Below are positions 1-7,616 of a DNA stretch of 64,000 bases, one piece after another. Position numbers and translations under genes: made by a program. The notes beneath the pieces were generated by a model that did no database searches, was not told the DNA's origin, and was given only the letters and a program-made list of their open reading frames with translations. Position 1 is the first letter of the stretch. Every line of letters begins with the position of its first letter. Source of the stretch: JANWXD01 sp037446115 (GTDB lineage: Bacteria > Acidobacteriota > Terriglobia > Bryobacterales > Bryobacteraceae); contig JBBIJF010000001.1 of NCBI GenBank assembly GCA_037446115.1, positions 221,609 through 285,608 of the forward strand. Reading direction: 5' to 3'.

Positions 1-548
1 GAGCCGCGATGTTCGCCTACAACTTCCAGACCAACCGCATCCCCGGAGATCCGCCCGAAGTCGAGCCCTACTGGCGGGACGTCGGGACGATTGATGCCTA
101 CTACGAGGCGGCCATGGATCTGCGCGCCGTCGTGCCCGCCCTGAATCTCTACAACCGGCGCTGGCCGCTGCGCACCGCCAGCTACCCGGATCCGCCCGCC
201 AAGTTCGCCTTCGACGAGGAAGGCCGCCGCGGAGAAGCCATTGATTCCATCGTCTCGGAAGGCTGCATCCTCTCCGGCGGACTGGTCCGCCGCTGCGTGC
301 TCGGCCGCTACGTCCGCGTCCACGCCGGAGCCGTCGTCGAGGATTCGGTCCTGTTCGACAACTGCGACATCGGCCGCCGCTGCCGCATCCGCCGCGCCAT
401 CTTCGACAAGAATGTCACCGTCCCTCCGGATACGGTCATCGGCTACGACCTCGAGGAGGACCGCAAGAAATACCACGTCACCGAAAGCGGCATCGTCGTA
501 GTCGGCGGCCCGCGCACCCCCGTGGAAATCGCCAGCGTGCTGGTGTAG
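1..548 (+). CDS. glgC: Glucose-1-phosphate adenylyltransferase, C-terminal part (5' end outside window)
   Basis: The open frame enters from before base 1 (frame begins at base 3) and stops with TAG at 546-548, so only about the last 180 residues are visible. The segment PYWRDVGTIDAYYEAAMDL is the conserved GlgC motif that joins the nucleotidyltransferase domain to the C-terminal left-handed beta-helix. It is followed by hexapeptide-like repeats (EGCILSGGLVRRCVLG, VHAGAVVEDSVLFDNCDIG). GlgC makes ADP-glucose for glycogen synthesis in the cytoplasm. The catalytic N-terminal domain is not in the window. The last codons contain a sequence that is repeated at 1774-1802, downstream of the next gene, so the 3' end may have been an insertion target. 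Confidence 0.93.
   Translation, partial: AAMFAYNFQTNRIPGDPPEVEPYWRDVGTIDAYYEAAMDLRAVVPALNLYNRRWPLRTASYPDPPAKFAFDEEGRRGEAIDSIVSEGCILSGGLVRRCVLGRYVRVHAGAVVEDSVLFDNCDIGRRCRIRRAIFDKNVTVPPDTVIGYDLEEDRKKYHVTESGIVVVGGPRTPVEIASVLV
493..521 (+). repeat. Direct repeat copy 1, inside the 3' end of glgC
   Basis: Bases 499-521 (23 bp) are identical to 1780-1802. With five more matched bases upstream and one mismatch (498 G versus 1779 C), the repeat is 29 bp long with 28 matches. The two copies are 1281 bp apart and bracket the EVE-nuclease gene. This copy encodes part of the GlgC C-terminus (VVVGGPRTP). Confidence 0.85.
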
Positions 549-665
549 AGACACCCAAAGGTGCCGACGGAGCGGCGCTCGCGAGGCAGCCTGGACCGTT
601 GTCGTCGAGCTTTCGTCTCGTAGTAATATGGCTATAACGACTCCAAAGCTGTCGCGAGAGCGAAG

Positions 666-1754
666 ATGCCCTATTGGATCCAGCATTTCTCACCGCACAC
701 CTACGACGTCTTTACCCGCTCCGACCGAGCCATCACCGGGTCCCGTAAGCGTTTTCTCCGAAAGGCCCAGGCTGTCAAGCCAGGAGATCTGATGCTCTGC
801 TACCTCACTCAGATTTCTCGCTGGGTAGGGCTGCTGGAGGTGCTTGAAGGGCCCTATGTGGACGCCACACCGATTTTCTACCCGGCAGACGACCCCTACG
901 TGGTCCGATTTCGCGTACGCGCGTTGGTGTGGTTGCCTCCAGACCAAGGAATCCCGATGTATGAGGATGCCGTCTGGAGCAGTCTTTCCTTTACGCGCAA
1001 CACGCCCAAGGGCCGCGGATATTGGCAGGGCAAGATCCGCACCAGCCTCGGGCGGCTCGACGATGGAGACGGCGCGGTTCTCGCCGGGCTTCTTCAGGAG
1101 CAGATGGCCGCCGGCAAGATCTATCCTCTGGAGCAACACGAGCGCAGGAAACTAGCCTCTGTGCACGCCCTGGAACGGCAGGCCACTCCAACCGCTCCGC
1201 CGGAAACCTTCCAAACGCAGACGCAGGCATCCGAACCGGGCGACGTCCGGGACTCTGTGAGGATGCAGGCTCTCCTTTCCAAAATCGGAGCCGAAATGGG
1301 CATGCAGGTCTGGATCCCACGCGCGGACCGCCCCCGTGTGCTCCCCCACTGGGAGGGGGACCATTCGAAACTTCTTGACAGGCTTCCTTTCAATTACGGG
1401 AACCCCACCCAGGGAATCATCGAAAACATAGACGTGCTGTGGATCCGGGGTTATGCCATCCAGCGCGCCTTCGAGGTCGAGCACACGACTTCGGTCTATT
1501 CGGGCATTCTCCGCATGGCGGACCTTCTTGCCTTGCAGCCGAATATCGACATCCGTCTCCACGTCGTCGCTCCAGGCTCACGGCGCAGTAAGGTCTTAGA
1601 CGAACTTCGCCGCCCGGCTTTTCAGTCCCTCGGAATTCGCAATAAGTGCACGTATCTGTCCTACGAGAGCGTACAGGAGCTGAGCGACAACCCCGGCCTG
1701 CCCCATCTCAAGGAGAGCGTCCTCGAGGAGTACGAAGAAGCGGCAGATGACTGA
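666..1754 (+). CDS. EVE-domain / PD-(D/E)XK nuclease-like fusion protein
   Basis: This is a 362-aa cytoplasmic protein. Residues 1-150 look like an EVE/PUA-fold domain: the start PYWIQHFSPHTYDVF, then KPGDLMLCYLT (38-48) and WVGLLEV (53-59) fit the EVE pattern. Residues 155-195 are a polar linker. Residues 195-340 resemble a PD-(D/E)XK nuclease core: Asp256 in ENIDVLW, Glu270 and Glu272 in AFEVEHTTSVYSGILRM, then a beta strand and helix. EVE domains read modified bases in known modification-dependent restriction enzymes (family knowledge), so a stand-alone modified-DNA restriction enzyme is the best guess. No partner methylase or ATPase is adjacent. The gene is bracketed by a 23-bp direct repeat and looks less GC-rich than its neighbours, which suggests acquisition. 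Start: ATG 666 after a purine-rich gcgagagcgaag. An RNA-binding role through the EVE domain is possible. Confidence 0.62.
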   Translation: MPYWIQHFSPHTYDVFTRSDRAITGSRKRFLRKAQAVKPGDLMLCYLTQISRWVGLLEVLEGPYVDATPIFYPADDPYVVRFRVRALVWLPPDQGIPMYEDAVWSSLSFTRNTPKGRGYWQGKIRTSLGRLDDGDGAVLAGLLQEQMAAGKIYPLEQHERRKLASVHALERQATPTAPPETFQTQTQASEPGDVRDSVRMQALLSKIGAEMGMQVWIPRADRPRVLPHWEGDHSKLLDRLPFNYGNPTQGIIENIDVLWIRGYAIQRAFEVEHTTSVYSGILRMADLLALQPNIDIRLHVVAPGSRRSKVLDELRRPAFQSLGIRNKCTYLSYESVQELSDNPGLPHLKESVLEEYEEAADD

Positions 1755-1773
1755 TCGTAGGAGCGCGCTGTGG

Positions 1774-1802
1774 TCGTCCTAGTCGGCGGCCCGCGCACCC
1801 CC
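1774..1802 (+). repeat. Direct repeat copy 2, between the EVE-nuclease gene and the rhodanese gene
   Basis: This is the second copy of the glgC 3'-end sequence (1780-1802 identical to 499-521; 1774-1778 also matches). It lies 20 bp after the EVE-nuclease stop codon and outside any gene. The arrangement looks like a target or attachment-site duplication left by insertion at the 3' end of glgC. No integrase is present. Confidence 0.85.
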
Positions 1803-1848
1803 ACGCGGGCGCACAGCAGGCAAGCCGCGGCGGTGTCGCGGTACGCGC

Positions 1849-1854
1849 TACACT
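1849..1854 (+). promoter_or_regulatory. Putative -10 element (TACACT) of the rhodanese gene
   Basis: TACACT ends 6 nt before the ATG at 1861. A transcript starting at the usual distance would begin at or next to the start codon, so the mRNA would be leaderless. No Shine-Dalgarno sequence is visible before the ATG, which agrees. Confidence 0.5.
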
Positions 1855-1860
1855 GAAAAC

Positions 1861-2268
1861 ATGATGCGCTTGCTCATCTGGCTGGCCGCGGCCGCCGTCG
1901 TGGCCGCGGCCCCGGAAAAAGCCGCCCCGAAGAAACTGACCCCCGAAGAGGTCAAAGAATACCTCGACTCCGGCAAGGTCTTTTTCCTGGATGTGCGCGA
2001 GCCCGAGGAGGTCCGCACCCTGGGCACCCTGCCCGGCTACGTCAACATCCCGGTGAGCGAGCTCGAAAAGCGGCTCCGGGAAGTCCCCAAAGACAAGCTC
2101 ATCATCACGGCTTGAAACCGCGGTTCGCGCGCCGCGCGTGCCGCGGCCCTGTTGAGCGAAAAAGGATACAAGGTGCTCGGCAGCTGCGCCCTGGCCGAAT
2201 GGAAGGACAAGGGCTTCCAGGTGGTCTACCCGGACACGAAGTCCCGCCGGGCCGGCCCGAAACCTTAG
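1861..2268 (+). CDS. Secreted rhodanese-like protein with in-frame TGA at the catalytic Cys codon (candidate selenoprotein)
   Basis: Residues 1-17 form a signal peptide (MMRLLIWLAAAAVVAAA). The rhodanese fold follows: VFFLDVREPEE (40-50), GTLPGYVNIPVSELEK (55-70), PKDKLIITA (76-84). Codon 85 (2113-2115) is TGA, exactly where rhodaneses carry the nucleophilic cysteine of the CxxGxR active-site loop. The same frame continues NRGSRAARAAALLSEKGYK, the canonical residues after that cysteine, and runs 50 codons through AEWKDKGFQVV to TAG at 2266-2268. Read through, the protein is 135 aa, a normal single-domain length. A GC-rich hairpin starts 2 nt after the TGA. Possibilities are selenocysteine insertion (preferred), a recent Cys-to-stop mutation, or a sequencing error. 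There is no frameshift. No sel genes are in the window. Without readthrough the product is an 84-aa inactive stub. Confidence 0.72.
2116..2146 (+). promoter_or_regulatory. Candidate bacterial SECIS-like hairpin after the rhodanese TGA
   Basis: An outer stem pairs ccgcgg (2118-2123) with ccgcgg (2141-2146). After a small internal loop (tt opposite tg), cgcg (2126-2129) pairs with cgcg (2135-2138), leaving the apical loop cgccg with G at its second position. The loop starts 15 nt after the TGA, at the short end of what is described for bacterial SECIS elements. The hairpin also encodes the conserved NRGSRAARAA segment, so part of the structure may be a by-product of GC-rich coding. Confidence 0.4.
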
Positions 2269-2330
2269 CTCCGCCTGCGCCCGCCTGTGGTATATTTCTT
2301 AGTGGCGCATCGACCGCGCTCCTGCTCCGA

Positions 2331-2405
<75 letters not shown>

Positions 2406-2474
2406 CCGCAAAATCCCGCGCGCAAGGCGGATCTTGATCCCGCGGATGCAGCATGAGCCGGGCCGGCCCGCGCC

Positions 2475-3635
2475 TCAGTCCAGCCGCTTGTGGAACCGCA
2501 ACACGCTCACCGTCAGAATCCCGAGACCCAGCGCCGCCAGAGCCGCCATCTGCGGCCACAGCGCCTCCAGCCCCGTCCCCTTCAAAAACACCCCCCGCAC
2601 GATCTCCAGAAAATAACGCACCGGGTTCAGATACGTGACATACTGCACCGGCTCCGGCATGTTCCGCACCGGAAACGTGAATCCGCTCAACATGAAGGCC
2701 GGCGTGAAGAAAAAGAACGAGGAGATCATCGCCTGCTGCTGCGTTTCCGAGATCGTCGAAATCAGCAGGCCCATGCCGAGCGTCGTCAGCAGAAACAGCA
2801 CCGCCCCTGCCAGCAGCACGGCACCGCTGCCCCGGAACGGCACGCGGAAAATCACCAGAGCCGCCCCGCTCACCAGAAACACGTCCGCTATGCCCACCAG
2901 CGCGAACGGCAGCGTCTTGCCCGCCATCAACTCCGCAGGACGAATCGGCGTTACCATCAGCTGCTCCATCGTGCCGATCTCTTTCTCCCGCACAATCGCC
3001 ATGGCCGTGAGCATCAGCGTCACCAGCGTGATGATGTTCACCACGACCCCCGGCACGAAATAGTTCCGGCTCAGCAGATCTTCGTTGAACCAGACCCGCG
3101 GCCGGCGCTCCAGCGCCGGCACATTCAGAGTCACGGGACCACCCGCGGCCGCCGTGCGGCCCACCAGCCGCGATTCCTGCTGCGCGCGCAACACGTCCCG
3201 CCCGAAGCCCGCAATCACGCGCGCCGCGTAACTGGCCACCACGGCCGCCGTGTTGGAATTGCTCCCGTCCACCAGCACCTGAACGGAAGCCGTCCGGCCC
3301 CGGGCCAGATCCCGGGCGAACCCCGGAGGCACGCGCACCACCGCCATGACCGTGCCGCGGTCCAGCAGATCCCGCTCCTGATCTTCCGTTGCCGCCGCGG
3401 CGGCGATTTCGAAATACGGCGAGCCCGCAAACGCCGCACGCAGCTCCCGGCTGGCCGGCGTGCGGTCCTGGTCCATCCAGCCGATGCGCGCCTGCCGGAC
3501 GTCCAGGTTCACGGCATAGCCGAACAGCACCAGCTGCACCAGCGGCGGCAGAAACAGCACCGTGCGCATGCGCGGATCGCGCAACGTTTGCCGGAATTCT
3601 TTCCGGATGATCTCGGCCACACGCTGCCAGTTCAT
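2475..3635 (-). CDS. ABC-2 type exporter permease (YbhR/YhhJ-like), second permease
   Basis: This 386-aa inner-membrane protein has the YbhS/YbhR/YhhJ layout: a cytoplasmic N-terminus (EIIRKEFRQTLRDPRMR), a first membrane segment near residues 25-43, a periplasmic domain of about 130 residues (DVRQARIGWMDQD to about 175), then five or more membrane helices from about residue 195 (NIITLVTLMLTAMAIVREKEIGTMEQLMVTP). The REKEIGTMEQL stretch is the coupling region typical of this family. It should pair with the product of 3637-4782 to form the channel driven by the two ATPases upstream. Its ATG at 3635 lies 1 nt after the TGA of that gene, so it is the last gene of the operon. Confidence 0.9.
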   Translation of the reverse strand: MNWQRVAEIIRKEFRQTLRDPRMRTVLFLPPLVQLVLFGYAVNLDVRQARIGWMDQDRTPASRELRAAFAGSPYFEIAAAAATEDQERDLLDRGTVMAVVRVPPGFARDLARGRTASVQVLVDGSNSNTAAVVASYAARVIAGFGRDVLRAQQESRLVGRTAAAGGPVTLNVPALERRPRVWFNEDLLSRNYFVPGVVVNIITLVTLMLTAMAIVREKEIGTMEQLMVTPIRPAELMAGKTLPFALVGIADVFLVSGAALVIFRVPFRGSGAVLLAGAVLFLLTTLGMGLLISTISETQQQAMISSFFFFTPAFMLSGFTFPVRNMPEPVQYVTYLNPVRYFLEIVRGVFLKGTGLEALWPQMAALAALGLGILTVSVLRFHKRLD

Positions 3636-3636
3636 C

Positions 3637-4782
3637 TCAAGCCAGCTTCCGCCCCACTTTCCGCACCGCCAGCAGAAACACCACCGCCGCGTAAACCGCC
3701 AGTAACGCGATTTCGCCCCACAACACCGCCAGACCCGTCCCCTTCAGAAACAGTCCTTTGAGAATCGCCACAAAGTAGCGCGACGGAAACAGGTACGTCA
3801 CCCCCTGGATCACCACCGGCATGTTTTCGATGGCGAAGATGAACCCGGACAGCAGGAATGCCGGCAGAAAGGACGTCAGCATGCCCATCTGGTAGGCCAG
3901 CACCTGCGAGCGCGCCGCGGCCGACAGGAAGATTCCCCAGAACAGCGCCCCGACGAGAAAAACGCACCCCGAAGCAAACACGAGCAGCGGGTTTCCCCGC
4001 AACGGAACACCGAAAACCAGCACGCCGGCCCCGGCCGCAGTCACCATGTCCGCCAGTCCTAGCACAAAGTAGGCCGTCATCTTGCCGAGCACCAGCTCCT
4101 GCGCGCGCAGCGGCGTGGCCAGCAACTGCTCCATCGAGCCCATTTCCCACTCGCGCGCAATCGTCAGGGAGGTCAGCAGCGCCGCGATGATCATCAGGAT
4201 CACCACGATCAGACCGGGGACGATGAAATTCCGCGATTTCAGCTCGGCGTTGTACCACACCCGGATCCGGGCTTCCACCGGATTCTCCAGCCGGCCTCCA
4301 CCCCGGCGCTCCAGCCACCGTCGCCGCAGCTCAAAGGCATAGCTCTCCACCAGCGCGTCGGTATAGCCCAGCGCGATCGAAGCCGTGTTGGAGTCGCTCC
4401 CGTCAAAGAGGAGCTGGACCTCCGGGCGCCCGCCGCGCACTAACTCCCGGGAGAAATCCTGCGGAATGACGACGCTGAGCATGGCACGGTTCCGGTCCAC
4501 CTGCCGCTCGAACGGCGCGTAGCCGGCGGCGCTGCCGAGCACCTGAAAGTACCGCGATCCGGAAAAGCGCTCGATCAGCTCCCGGCTCCCCGGGGTGCGG
4601 TCCCGGTCGTAGATCATCGTCGGGATGCGGTCCACGTCCAGCGTCAAGGCGTAGCCGAACAGCAGGAGCATCACCAGCGGGACCGCCAAGGCCATCCCCA
4701 GACTGCGGCGGTCGCGCAGCACATGCAGCGCCTCCTTGCGCGCCACGGCCGCCGTCCGCCGCCAGAATGCCCGCTGGCTCAC
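3637..4782 (-). CDS. ABC-2 type exporter permease (YbhS-like), first permease
   Basis: This is a 381-aa membrane protein with the same plan as its downstream partner: an N-terminal KEALHVLRDRRSLGMALAVPLVMLLLFGYAL helix region, a large periplasmic domain, then membrane helices with the coupling motif AREWEMGSMEQLLATPLRAQEL. The start is GTG at 4782, which overlaps the TGA of the ATPase upstream (GTGA), implying translational coupling. The open frame extends further upstream, but that part lies inside the ATPase gene and has no membrane-protein character. Together with the other permease it should form a heterodimeric efflux channel linked to HlyD and TolC-like components. The substrate is unknown; E. 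coli YbhFSR exports drugs and cations. Confidence 0.9.
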   Translation of the reverse strand: MSQRAFWRRTAAVARKEALHVLRDRRSLGMALAVPLVMLLLFGYALTLDVDRIPTMIYDRDRTPGSRELIERFSGSRYFQVLGSAAGYAPFERQVDRNRAMLSVVIPQDFSRELVRGGRPEVQLLFDGSDSNTASIALGYTDALVESYAFELRRRWLERRGGGRLENPVEARIRVWYNAELKSRNFIVPGLIVVILMIIAALLTSLTIAREWEMGSMEQLLATPLRAQELVLGKMTAYFVLGLADMVTAAGAGVLVFGVPLRGNPLLVFASGCVFLVGALFWGIFLSAAARSQVLAYQMGMLTSFLPAFLLSGFIFAIENMPVVIQGVTYLFPSRYFVAILKGLFLKGTGLAVLWGEIALLAVYAAVVFLLAVRKVGRKLA

Positions 4783-5528
4783 CGCGCCGCACTCTCCTCT
4801 CGTTCGATCGCCGCCAGAAACACATCCTCCATAGAACGTTTCCCGTACTCCTGCTTGAGCGCCCGCGGCGTGCCGAGAGCCACAATCCGGCCGCGGTGCA
4901 TGAGCGCCAGCCGGTGGCAATATTCGGCTTCCTCCATGTAATGCGTGGTGACGAACACGGTGCGGCCTTCCCGGGAGAAGTGATGGATCAGATCCCAGAA
5001 ATCCCGGCGGGCCGCCGGATCCACCCCGGAAGTGGGCTCGTCCAGAAACAGGATGGGAGGTTCGTGGAGAAGGGCGCAGCCCAGGGCGAGCCGCTGCTTG
5101 AAGCCGCCCGCCAGCACGCGGGTCATCCTACGGCGATGCTCTCCGAGTCCGGCCATGGCCAGCGCGTACTCGATGCGCTGCCGCCGCCGTGCTCCCGTGA
5201 CGCCGTAGATGCCGCCGAAGAACTCCAGATTCTCTTCGACCGTCAAATCGTCATACAGCGAAAACCGCTGCGACATGTAGCCGATGTTGCGGCGCACGCC
5301 CTCCGGATCGGCCGCCACGTCGAAGCCTGCCACCAGCGCGCGCCCTTCGGTAGGCCGCAGCAGGCCGCACAGAATCCGGATCGCGGTGGTCTTGCCCGCC
5401 CCGTTCGGCCCCAGAAAGCCGAAGATCTCGCCCCGCGCCACACGAAACGAAATCCCATCCACGGCCACGAAGTCACCGAAGCGCCGTACCAGCCCTTCGA
5501 CTTCCACCGCCCATGCCGGAGGGCTCAT
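4779..5528 (-). CDS. ABC exporter ATPase, second nucleotide-binding subunit
   Basis: This 249-aa ATPase has Walker A GPNGAGKT at residues 40-47, signature LAGGFKQRLALG, Walker B PILFLDEPTSGVDP and an intact switch histidine in VTTHYMEEAE. It belongs to the YbhF/CcmA-like family. The ATG at 5528 overlaps the TGA of the preceding ATPase (ATGA), which fixes the start; upstream codons in the same frame belong to the other gene read out of frame. E. coli YbhF carries two such domains in one chain, whereas here they are separate genes. It is the fifth of the seven genes in the exporter operon. Confidence 0.92.
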   Translation of the reverse strand: MSPPAWAVEVEGLVRRFGDFVAVDGISFRVARGEIFGFLGPNGAGKTTAIRILCGLLRPTEGRALVAGFDVAADPEGVRRNIGYMSQRFSLYDDLTVEENLEFFGGIYGVTGARRRQRIEYALAMAGLGEHRRRMTRVLAGGFKQRLALGCALLHEPPILFLDEPTSGVDPAARRDFWDLIHHFSREGRTVFVTTHYMEEAEYCHRLALMHRGRIVALGTPRALKQEYGKRSMEDVFLAAIEREESAAR

Positions 5529-6445
5529 CCCGCCGCCTCCTGCCTGCGGATCAGCGCAAGGAAGACGTCCTCGAGCGAAGGCTCGATCCGTGCGAAGTGG
5601 GCGCCCGGCACGATCTCCGCAAGCTTCTCGGGTGAGGTGACGCCCGGGTCCAGAAAGGCGTGCAGCACGGCTCCGGCGGGCTCGACGCCCACGACCCCGG
5701 GCTGCCGGCGCAGCGCCTCGCGCACGGCCCGCAGGTCCGGAGCTTCGACCTCGTAACAAGGCTCGCGCACGAGCGCGAGCAGCTCCCGCGGAGCCCCGTA
5801 TTCAATCAGCCGGCCGCGGTAGAGCAGCCCCACCCGGTCGCAGCGCTGCGCTTCATCCAGGTACGCGGTGGTGAGCAGGACCGTAATCCCCTCCGCCGCC
5901 AGCCGGCGCAGAATTTCCCAGAAATCCCGTCGCGAAACGGCATCCACGCCCGTCGTGGGCTCATCGAGCAGCAGGATTTCCGGCCGGTGCAGCAGCGTGC
6001 ACATCAAAGCGAGTTTTTGTTTCATCCCTCCCGACAGCTGCCCGGCCCGCCGCTTCCGGAAAGGTTCCATGCGGGTCATGGCAAGCAGCCGGGCGGCGAG
6101 CGCCTCCCGGGCGGCGCGGGGCACACCGAACAGCTCGCCGTAGAACGCCATGTTCTCCTCCACCGTGAGATCCGGATACAGGCCGAAGCGCTGCGCCATG
6201 TAGCCGATGCGGTCTTTCAGAGCCGCCGCCTCGCGGAGGGTGTGCAACCCGGACAACCACGCCTCTCCCTCGCTCGGCTCCAGCAGGCCCGCAAGCAGGC
6301 GCAGCGTCGTCGTCTTTCCGGCCCCATCCGGTCCCACCAGCCCGAAAATCTCTCCCCGGCTCACGGCCAGTGTCAGCCCGTCCACCGCCGTCATCGTGCC
6401 GAAACGGCGAACGAGACCCTGCGTCCGGATCACCGTGGTTTCCAC
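5525..6445 (-). CDS. ABC exporter ATPase, first nucleotide-binding subunit
   Basis: This 306-aa ATPase has Walker A GPDGAGKT (38-45), signature LSGGMKQKLALM and Walker B EILLLDEPTTGVDA. The switch (H-loop) histidine is missing: the equivalent stretch reads LLTTAYLDEAQ, while the partner ATPase keeps TTHYMEEAE. The C-terminal 70 residues form an extra domain (YEVEAPDLRAVREALRRQ to the end). The start is GTG at 6445, 4 nt after the HlyD stop, with a gaggggg ribosome-binding sequence at the junction. The pair would give one consensus and one degenerate ATP site, as in other asymmetric ABC exporters. Confidence 0.9.
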   Translation of the reverse strand: METTVIRTQGLVRRFGTMTAVDGLTLAVSRGEIFGLVGPDGAGKTTTLRLLAGLLEPSEGEAWLSGLHTLREAAALKDRIGYMAQRFGLYPDLTVEENMAFYGELFGVPRAAREALAARLLAMTRMEPFRKRRAGQLSGGMKQKLALMCTLLHRPEILLLDEPTTGVDAVSRRDFWEILRRLAAEGITVLLTTAYLDEAQRCDRVGLLYRGRLIEYGAPRELLALVREPCYEVEAPDLRAVREALRRQPGVVGVEPAGAVLHAFLDPGVTSPEKLAEIVPGAHFARIEPSLEDVFLALIRRQEAAG

Positions 6446-6449
6446 CCCC

Positions 6450-7616
6450 TCACTCCACCAGAATCTCGGCGTCGGCCGGCATGTTGGACTTCAGTTCGTG
6501 GCGCGGGTTGGCCAGGTCCACCTTGATGCGGTAGACGAGCTTGACGCGCTCCTCGGGAGTCTGGATCTCCTTGGGTGTGAACTCGGCTTCGGCTGCGATG
6601 AAGGAGACACGGCCCCAGTAAACCCTGCCCGGATAGGAATCCGTGGTCACGCGCACCCGCTGGCCGAGCTTGACGCGCCCCAGATCCCGTTCTCCGATGT
6701 AGCCGCGCAGCCACGGGCGTTCGATGTCGCCCACGGTCAACACCGTCGTGCCCGCCGCCACGGTCTCGCCCGGTTCGGCGGACTTCACCAGCACAACACC
6801 GTCTACCGGGCAGACCGCCTCCGTGTCGCCTAATTGGGCCTCGATGACGGCCAGCTGCGCCTTGGCCCGCGCAATCTCGGCGCGGCGCAAGGCCACTTCC
6901 TGTTCCCGCCGGCGCAGCTCGATGCGCCCCGCTTCGGCCAGACGTACGGCGGCGCGCGCCTTGGCGGCCTGCGCGCGGGCCTGCTCGACGGCCTCCTTGC
7001 GGGGTCCTTCCTCGACCAACGACAGCCGCTGCTCGGCCTGCCGCAGAGCGGCTGCGGCACGCTCGAATGCGGTGCGGAACTGGTCATACTGCGCCGCCGA
7101 GATGTCGTCGTTGGCGAACAGCACCTGCGCGCGCTCCCAATCCTTGCGGGCACGTTCGTGTTCGGCGCGCGCCGCCTCGACAGCCGCTCGTGCTTCCTGA
7201 ATCTCCTGCGGCCGCGATCCGGTCTCCAGTTCCCGCAGGCGCGCCTCGGCCTGCTCCAGTTCGGCGCGCCGGACAGCGATTTCTCCCTCCACCGTCTCCC
7301 GTTGCAGCTCGATCGCCGTCAGCAGTTGCGCCAGGGCGGATTCCGCCGCCGCCACCGCCGCCCGTTCGCGCTCGCGCTGGCTCAACAACTGCTCCTGGTC
7401 GAGTCGCGCCACGACCATGCCTTTGCGCACCGCCTGGCCTTCGTCCACCAGGCGCTCCACCAGCCGCCCGGCGACCTTGAACGAGAGGTGAACTTCAGTA
7501 AGCTCGATGTTGCCCGAGATCCGGATCGCGCCCGTGCGGGGCGGCTCCCGGCGGAGCCACACCATCAAGGCGGCCGCTGCGACCACAACCGGCACAAGCA
7601 AAAGGCGCCTTCTCAC
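6450..7616 (-). CDS. HlyD-family periplasmic adaptor (YbhG-like)
   Basis: The protein is 388 aa. Residues 1-21 form an N-terminal membrane anchor (RRRLLLVPVVVAAAALMVWL). A split biotinyl-lipoyl-like domain (GRLVERLVDEGQAVRKGMVVARLD) opens into a long Ala/Glu/Arg-rich coiled-coil hairpin at about residues 80-265, then a barrel domain with GEPGETVAAGTTVLTVGD-like strands closes the structure. Such adaptors bridge inner-membrane ABC permeases to a TolC-type channel. Its ATG at 7616 overlaps the stop of the TolC-like gene by 4 nt. The position between the channel gene and the ATPases matches a complete three-layer export system. Confidence 0.93.
   Translation of the reverse strand: MRRRLLLVPVVVAAAALMVWLRREPPRTGAIRISGNIELTEVHLSFKVAGRLVERLVDEGQAVRKGMVVARLDQEQLLSQRERERAAVAAAESALAQLLTAIELQRETVEGEIAVRRAELEQAEARLRELETGSRPQEIQEARAAVEAARAEHERARKDWERAQVLFANDDISAAQYDQFRTAFERAAAALRQAEQRLSLVEEGPRKEAVEQARAQAAKARAAVRLAEAGRIELRRREQEVALRRAEIARAKAQLAVIEAQLGDTEAVCPVDGVVLVKSAEPGETVAAGTTVLTVGDIERPWLRGYIGERDLGRVKLGQRVRVTTDSYPGRVYWGRVSFIAAEAEFTPKEIQTPEERVKLVYRIKVDLANPRHELKSNMPADAEILVE

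Noticed and set aside
2490..3761. 423-codon plus-strand ORF opposite the permease gene
   Set aside because: It is the antisense of a clear membrane permease and is rich in His, Arg and Gln from GC-skewed shadow coding; no signal or domain.
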